18,321 nucleotides of DNA from Anaeromyxobacter dehalogenans (GTDB taxonomy: Bacteria; Myxococcota_A; UBA9042; DTJE01). The notes beneath the pieces were generated by a model. That model ran no database searches. It was not told the DNA's origin and saw only the letters and a program-made list of their open reading frames with translations. Positions 14,038-18,321 of this stretch are shown piece after piece. The position numbers and the translations under genes are program-made. The DNA lies in NCBI GenBank assembly GCA_020722625.1, contig DYKK01000028.1:1-18321 (forward strand), given 5' to 3'. Position 1 is the first letter of the stretch. Each line of letters begins with the position of its first letter.

Positions 14038-14865
14038 TCACTTCTTCCCGCGCCGCTTCACGATCAGCCGGTCCGACGGCTTCTTGCCCCGGGTCTTGTA
14101 ACCCTTGGTGGGCTTTCCCCACGGCGTGCAGGGGTGCCGCCCGCCCGACGTCTTGCCCTCGCCGCCGCCCATCGGGTGGTCCACCGGGTTCATCACCACG
14201 CCCCGGGACTGCGGCCGGATCCCCTTCCACCGGTTGCGGCCCGCCTTCCCGATGGAGATGTTCTCGTGGTCGGGGTTGGACAGGTCGCCCACGGTGGCGC
14301 GGCATTCCTCGCGCACCTTGCGCAGTTCCCCGGACGGCAGGCGCAACAGGACGTACCCGCCCTCGCGCGCCATGATCTGGGCCGACCCGCCCGCGGCGCG
14401 CACCAGTTGCCCCCCGCGACCCGGCTTCAGTTCCACGTTGTGAACCTGGGTCCCCTGGGGGATGGCCTTCAGGGGCAGGGTGTTTCCCGGCCGGATCTCG
14501 GCATGGGGCGAGGCCACGACCTCGTCCCCCACCCGGATCTCCCGCGGCGCGAGGATGTAGCGCTTCTCGCCGTCCACGTAATGCAGGAGCGCGATGCGGG
14601 CGCTGCGGTTCGGGTCGTACTCGACCTCGGCGACCCGGGCGGGCACGCCCACCTTGTCGCGCTTGAAGTCAACGATCCGGAACAACTGCTTGTGCCCCCC
14701 GCCGCGGTGGCGCGACGTGATCCGCCCGTAGCAGTTCCTCCCCTGGCGCGCCGGACGATGCTCCACCAGGGCCTTCTCGGGCCGGTCCCTGGTGACCTCG
14801 GCGAAGTCGAGCCCCGTCATCCCGCGCCGCCCCGCGGAGGTCGGCTTGTACTTTCGGATACCCAT
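14038..14865 (-). CDS. rplB: Large-subunit ribosomal protein uL2
   Basis: uL2 is among the largest 50S proteins and is needed for subunit association and for shaping the peptidyl transferase centre. The 275-aa product begins MGIRKYKPTSAGRRGMTGLD and contains RHRGGGHKQLFRIVDFKRDK. It also has RAAGGSAQIMAREGGYVLLR and the C-terminal signature MNPVDHPMGGGEG at 225-237. H230 matches the functionally important His of E. coli L2; the residue two on is Met where E. coli has His, a variant I recall from other phyla. ATG 14865 follows a GAGGGAG site. Confidence 0.98.
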   Translation of the reverse strand: MGIRKYKPTSAGRRGMTGLDFAEVTRDRPEKALVEHRPARQGRNCYGRITSRHRGGGHKQLFRIVDFKRDKVGVPARVAEVEYDPNRSARIALLHYVDGEKRYILAPREIRVGDEVVASPHAEIRPGNTLPLKAIPQGTQVHNVELKPGRGGQLVRAAGGSAQIMAREGGYVLLRLPSGELRKVREECRATVGDLSNPDHENISIGKAGRNRWKGIRPQSRGVVMNPVDHPMGGGEGKTSGGRHPCTPWGKPTKGYKTRGKKPSDRLIVKRRGKK

Positions 14866-14892
14866 CGTCGTCGGCTCCCTCGCGCTTGCGAA

Positions 14893-15183
14893 TCAAATTC
14901 CCTCGAAAATATCGATCTTGAAACCTTCCTTCAGCCTCACGATGGCCTTCTTCCAGTTCGGGCGCTTGCCCACGTTCCGGCCGCGCCGCTTGACCTTGCC
15001 TCGCACGATCATCGTGCGGACGTCCGCCACCTCGACCTGAAACACGCGCTCCACGGCCTCGCGGACCTCCTGGCGGTCCACCGTGATCGGGACCTCGAAG
15101 TGGTACGTGTTCAGGGCCTCCTTGGCGAGATTCGCCTTCTCGGTGATCAGGGGCCGCCGGATGACGTCGTATGGGCTCTTCAT
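14893..15183 (-). CDS. rplW: Large-subunit ribosomal protein uL23
   Basis: uL23 sits at the tunnel exit and docks trigger factor and SRP. The 96-aa product starts MKSPYDVIRRPLITEKANLA, including the RPLITEK signature. It continues with NTYHFEVPITVDRQEVREAV and has a basic loop GKVKRRGRNVGKRPNWKKAI before the acidic end. ATG 15183 overlaps the rplD stop (ATGA), implying coupled translation of uL4 and uL23. Confidence 0.97.
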   Translation of the reverse strand: MKSPYDVIRRPLITEKANLAKEALNTYHFEVPITVDRQEVREAVERVFQVEVADVRTMIVRGKVKRRGRNVGKRPNWKKAIVRLKEGFKIDIFEGI

Positions 15184-15800
15184 GGCTTCAGCGCTCCCTC
15201 GATGGCCTCCACCGCGCGGCGGGTCAGCATCAGGTGGTCGTACTTCAGGACATCGAACACGTTCAGGCCGCGGGCGGACAGGTACTTCGCCTTGGGGAGG
15301 TTGCGGCACGACAGGGACAGGGTCCGGTTGTCCACGTCCACCAGGAGGGCGCTCGACAGATCGAAGCGCCCCAGCACCTCGGCCACCCGCTTCGTCTTGA
15401 TCTCCCCGATCTCCAGGTCCTCCACCACCCACAGGCACCCCTGGCGCAGCCGGTCGGACAGGGCCGACGTCAGGGCGGCCCGGCGCACCTTCTTGGGGAC
15501 CTTCACGTCCCAGGGGCGGGGCTGCGGCCCGAACACGACGCCCCCACGCTCGTAGATCGGGGAGCGGCTGTCCCCGTGGCGCGCGCGGCCCGTGCCCTTC
15601 TGGCGATAGACCTTGCGGGTCGAGCCCGACACCATCGAGCGCTTCTTCGTGGCCGCAGTCCCCTGCCGCCTCGACAGCAACTGCGCCCGCACCACGTCGT
15701 AGTACAGGTGCGGCCTCGACTCCGCGCCGAACACGGGGTCCGCAAGGGTGATCTCCCCCGTCTTCTTGCGATCCAGGTCGTACACGTCCACGGTCGGCAT
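15180..15800 (-). CDS. rplD: Large-subunit ribosomal protein uL4
   Basis: uL4 reaches into the exit tunnel and is an early assembly protein. The 206-aa product has the family-typical RNA-binding loop VYRQKGTGRARHGDSRSPIY, followed by ERGGVVFGPQPRPWDVKVPK and the C-terminal RNLPKAKYLSARGLNVFDVL. I choose ATG 15800 because GGAGGGG lies six bases upstream. An earlier in-frame ATG at 15818 overlaps the rpsJ stop as ATGA, would add six residues, and remains possible. rplC, which normally precedes this gene, is missing. Confidence 0.97.
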   Translation of the reverse strand: MPTVDVYDLDRKKTGEITLADPVFGAESRPHLYYDVVRAQLLSRRQGTAATKKRSMVSGSTRKVYRQKGTGRARHGDSRSPIYERGGVVFGPQPRPWDVKVPKKVRRAALTSALSDRLRQGCLWVVEDLEIGEIKTKRVAEVLGRFDLSSALLVDVDNRTLSLSCRNLPKAKYLSARGLNVFDVLKYDHLMLTRRAVEAIEGALKP

Positions 15801-15806
15801 CTCGCT

Positions 15807-15813
15807 CCCCTCC
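15807..15813 (-). promoter_or_regulatory. Ribosome-binding site selecting the rplD start
   Basis: GGAGGGG lies six bases upstream of ATG 15800, in the short space after the rpsJ stop. It favours 15800 over the overlapping ATG 15818. It also shows that the rpsJ-rplD junction is functional and not a chance assembly break. Confidence 0.65.
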
Positions 15814-15817
15814 GGCA

Positions 15818-16126
15818 TCAGGCCTTGATCTCCACGTCCACGCCGGGGCTCAGGTCCAGCTTGGTCAAGGCGTCCAGGGTCTGCTGGGTCGGGTCCAGGA
15901 TGTCGAGGACCCGCTTGTGCGTGCGGATCTCAAACTGCTCGCGGCTCTTCTTGTCCACGTGGGGCGACCGCAGCACGGTGTATCGGCTGATCTTGGTCGG
16001 AAGCGGGATCGGGCCCGCCACGCGCGCGTCGGTCTTGCGGACGGTCGCGATGATCTCGCCCACGGACTGGTCCAGGATCTTGTGGTCGTACGCCTTCAGC
16101 CGGATGCGAATCCTCTGCATCGCCAT
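15818..16126 (-). CDS. rpsJ: Small-subunit ribosomal protein uS10
   Basis: uS10 is a 30S head protein that also acts as transcription antitermination factor NusE with NusB. The 102-aa product contains MQRIRIRLKAYDHKILDQSV and VAGPIPLPTKISRYTVLRSP. It also has HVDKKSREQFEIRTHKRVLD and the end DLSPGVDVEIKA, all canonical. It starts at ATG 16126, one base after the fusA stop, with the GGAGGG site inside the end of fusA; ATG 16120 is a possible alternative. tuf, often found between fusA and rpsJ, is absent. Confidence 0.98.
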   Translation of the reverse strand: MAMQRIRIRLKAYDHKILDQSVGEIIATVRKTDARVAGPIPLPTKISRYTVLRSPHVDKKSREQFEIRTHKRVLDILDPTQQTLDALTKLDLSPGVDVEIKA

Positions 16127-16127
16127 G

Positions 16128-18221
<2,094 letters not shown>

Positions 18222-18240
18222 CGAGTTGATCCTCTTGGGA

Positions 18241-18266
18241 GGGAGAGGGGCTTCCGCCCCTCCCCC
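18241..18266 (-). repeat. Hairpin A in the fusA leader
   Basis: GAGGGGC/GCCCCTC form a 7-bp stem with a TTCC loop (18245-18262). It extends to 11 pairs with one mismatch (18241-18251 against 18256-18266). It lies nearest to fusA, ending about 19 bases before the start codon and just upstream of the ribosome-binding site. No T-run follows on the minus strand. Confidence 0.6.
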
Positions 18267-18278
18267 GCCCCATCTATC

Positions 18279-18299
18279 GGACGGTCCACCGGACCGTCC
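18279..18299 (-). repeat. Hairpin B in the fusA leader
   Basis: GGACGGTCC and GGACCGTCC form a perfect 9-bp stem with a 3-base loop, about 58 bases upstream of the fusA start. It is flanked by hairpins A and C. Confidence 0.6.
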
Positions 18300-18301
18300 T
18301 C

Positions 18302-18320
18302 CCCAGCGCTTCGCGCTGGG
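18302..18320 (-). repeat. Hairpin C at the right edge
   Basis: CCCAGCGC and GCGCTGGG form a perfect 8-bp stem with a 3-base loop (7 bp with a 5-base loop may be more realistic), about 80 bases upstream of fusA. The window ends one base beyond, so its relation to the next gene upstream cannot be seen. Confidence 0.6.
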
Positions 18321-18321
18321 A

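Noticed and set aside
13720..15555. Plus-strand 611-codon frame opposite rpsS, rplB, rplW and rplD
   Set aside because: It is antisense to canonical ribosomal genes, with no recognisable domain and no good start context.

Overview
This window is a GC-rich bacterial ribosomal protein superoperon (S10, spc and alpha blocks joined) on the minus strand. It is read from the right edge to about position 2395 and carries 29 genes: fusA, rpsJ, rplD, rplW, rplB, rpsS, rplV, rpsC, rplP, rpmC, rpsQ, rplN, rplX, rplE, rpsN, rpsH, rplF, rplR, rpsE, rplO, secY, adk, infA, rpmJ, rpsM, rpsK, rpsD, rpoA and rplQ. Gaps are at most 81 bases and several stop/start codons overlap (ATGA or TGATG), so most or all of it is probably one transcript. 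The products are ribosome subunits, the translocase EF-G, initiation factor IF-1, the membrane protein channel SecY, adenylate kinase and RNA polymerase alpha.

Below rplQ, on the same strand, lie two tRNA genes, tRNA-Gln(CUG) then tRNA-Glu(CUC). They have a good sigma70-type promoter of their own between rplQ and the first tRNA. Converging on them from the left edge is one large plus-strand gene (about 137-2125, 662 aa) that I do not recognise.

The organism is a bacterium with high GC, Cys-containing (zinc-type) S4, S14 and L36, a zinc-LID adenylate kinase, and the order secY-adk-infA-rpmJ-rpsM-rpsK-rpsD-rpoA-rplQ. SecY, S4 and L2 read most like those of the former Deltaproteobacteria (Myxococcota/Desulfobacterota) or a related uncultured GC-rich phylum. 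This placement is an impression from sequence style, not a computed result.

The notable feature is what the operon lacks. rplC (L3), almost always between rpsJ and rplD, is absent although the junction is tight and functional (17 bases). tuf is absent between fusA and rpsJ (1 base), rpmD (L30) between rpsE and rplO (overlap), and map between adk and infA (4 bases). Loss of rpmD, map or tuf from this place is seen in various lineages; displacement of the universal rplC is much less usual. I found no new enzyme system, mobile element or CRISPR array. The best leads are the missing rplC, the unknown 662-aa gene, and three tandem perfect hairpins just upstream of fusA.
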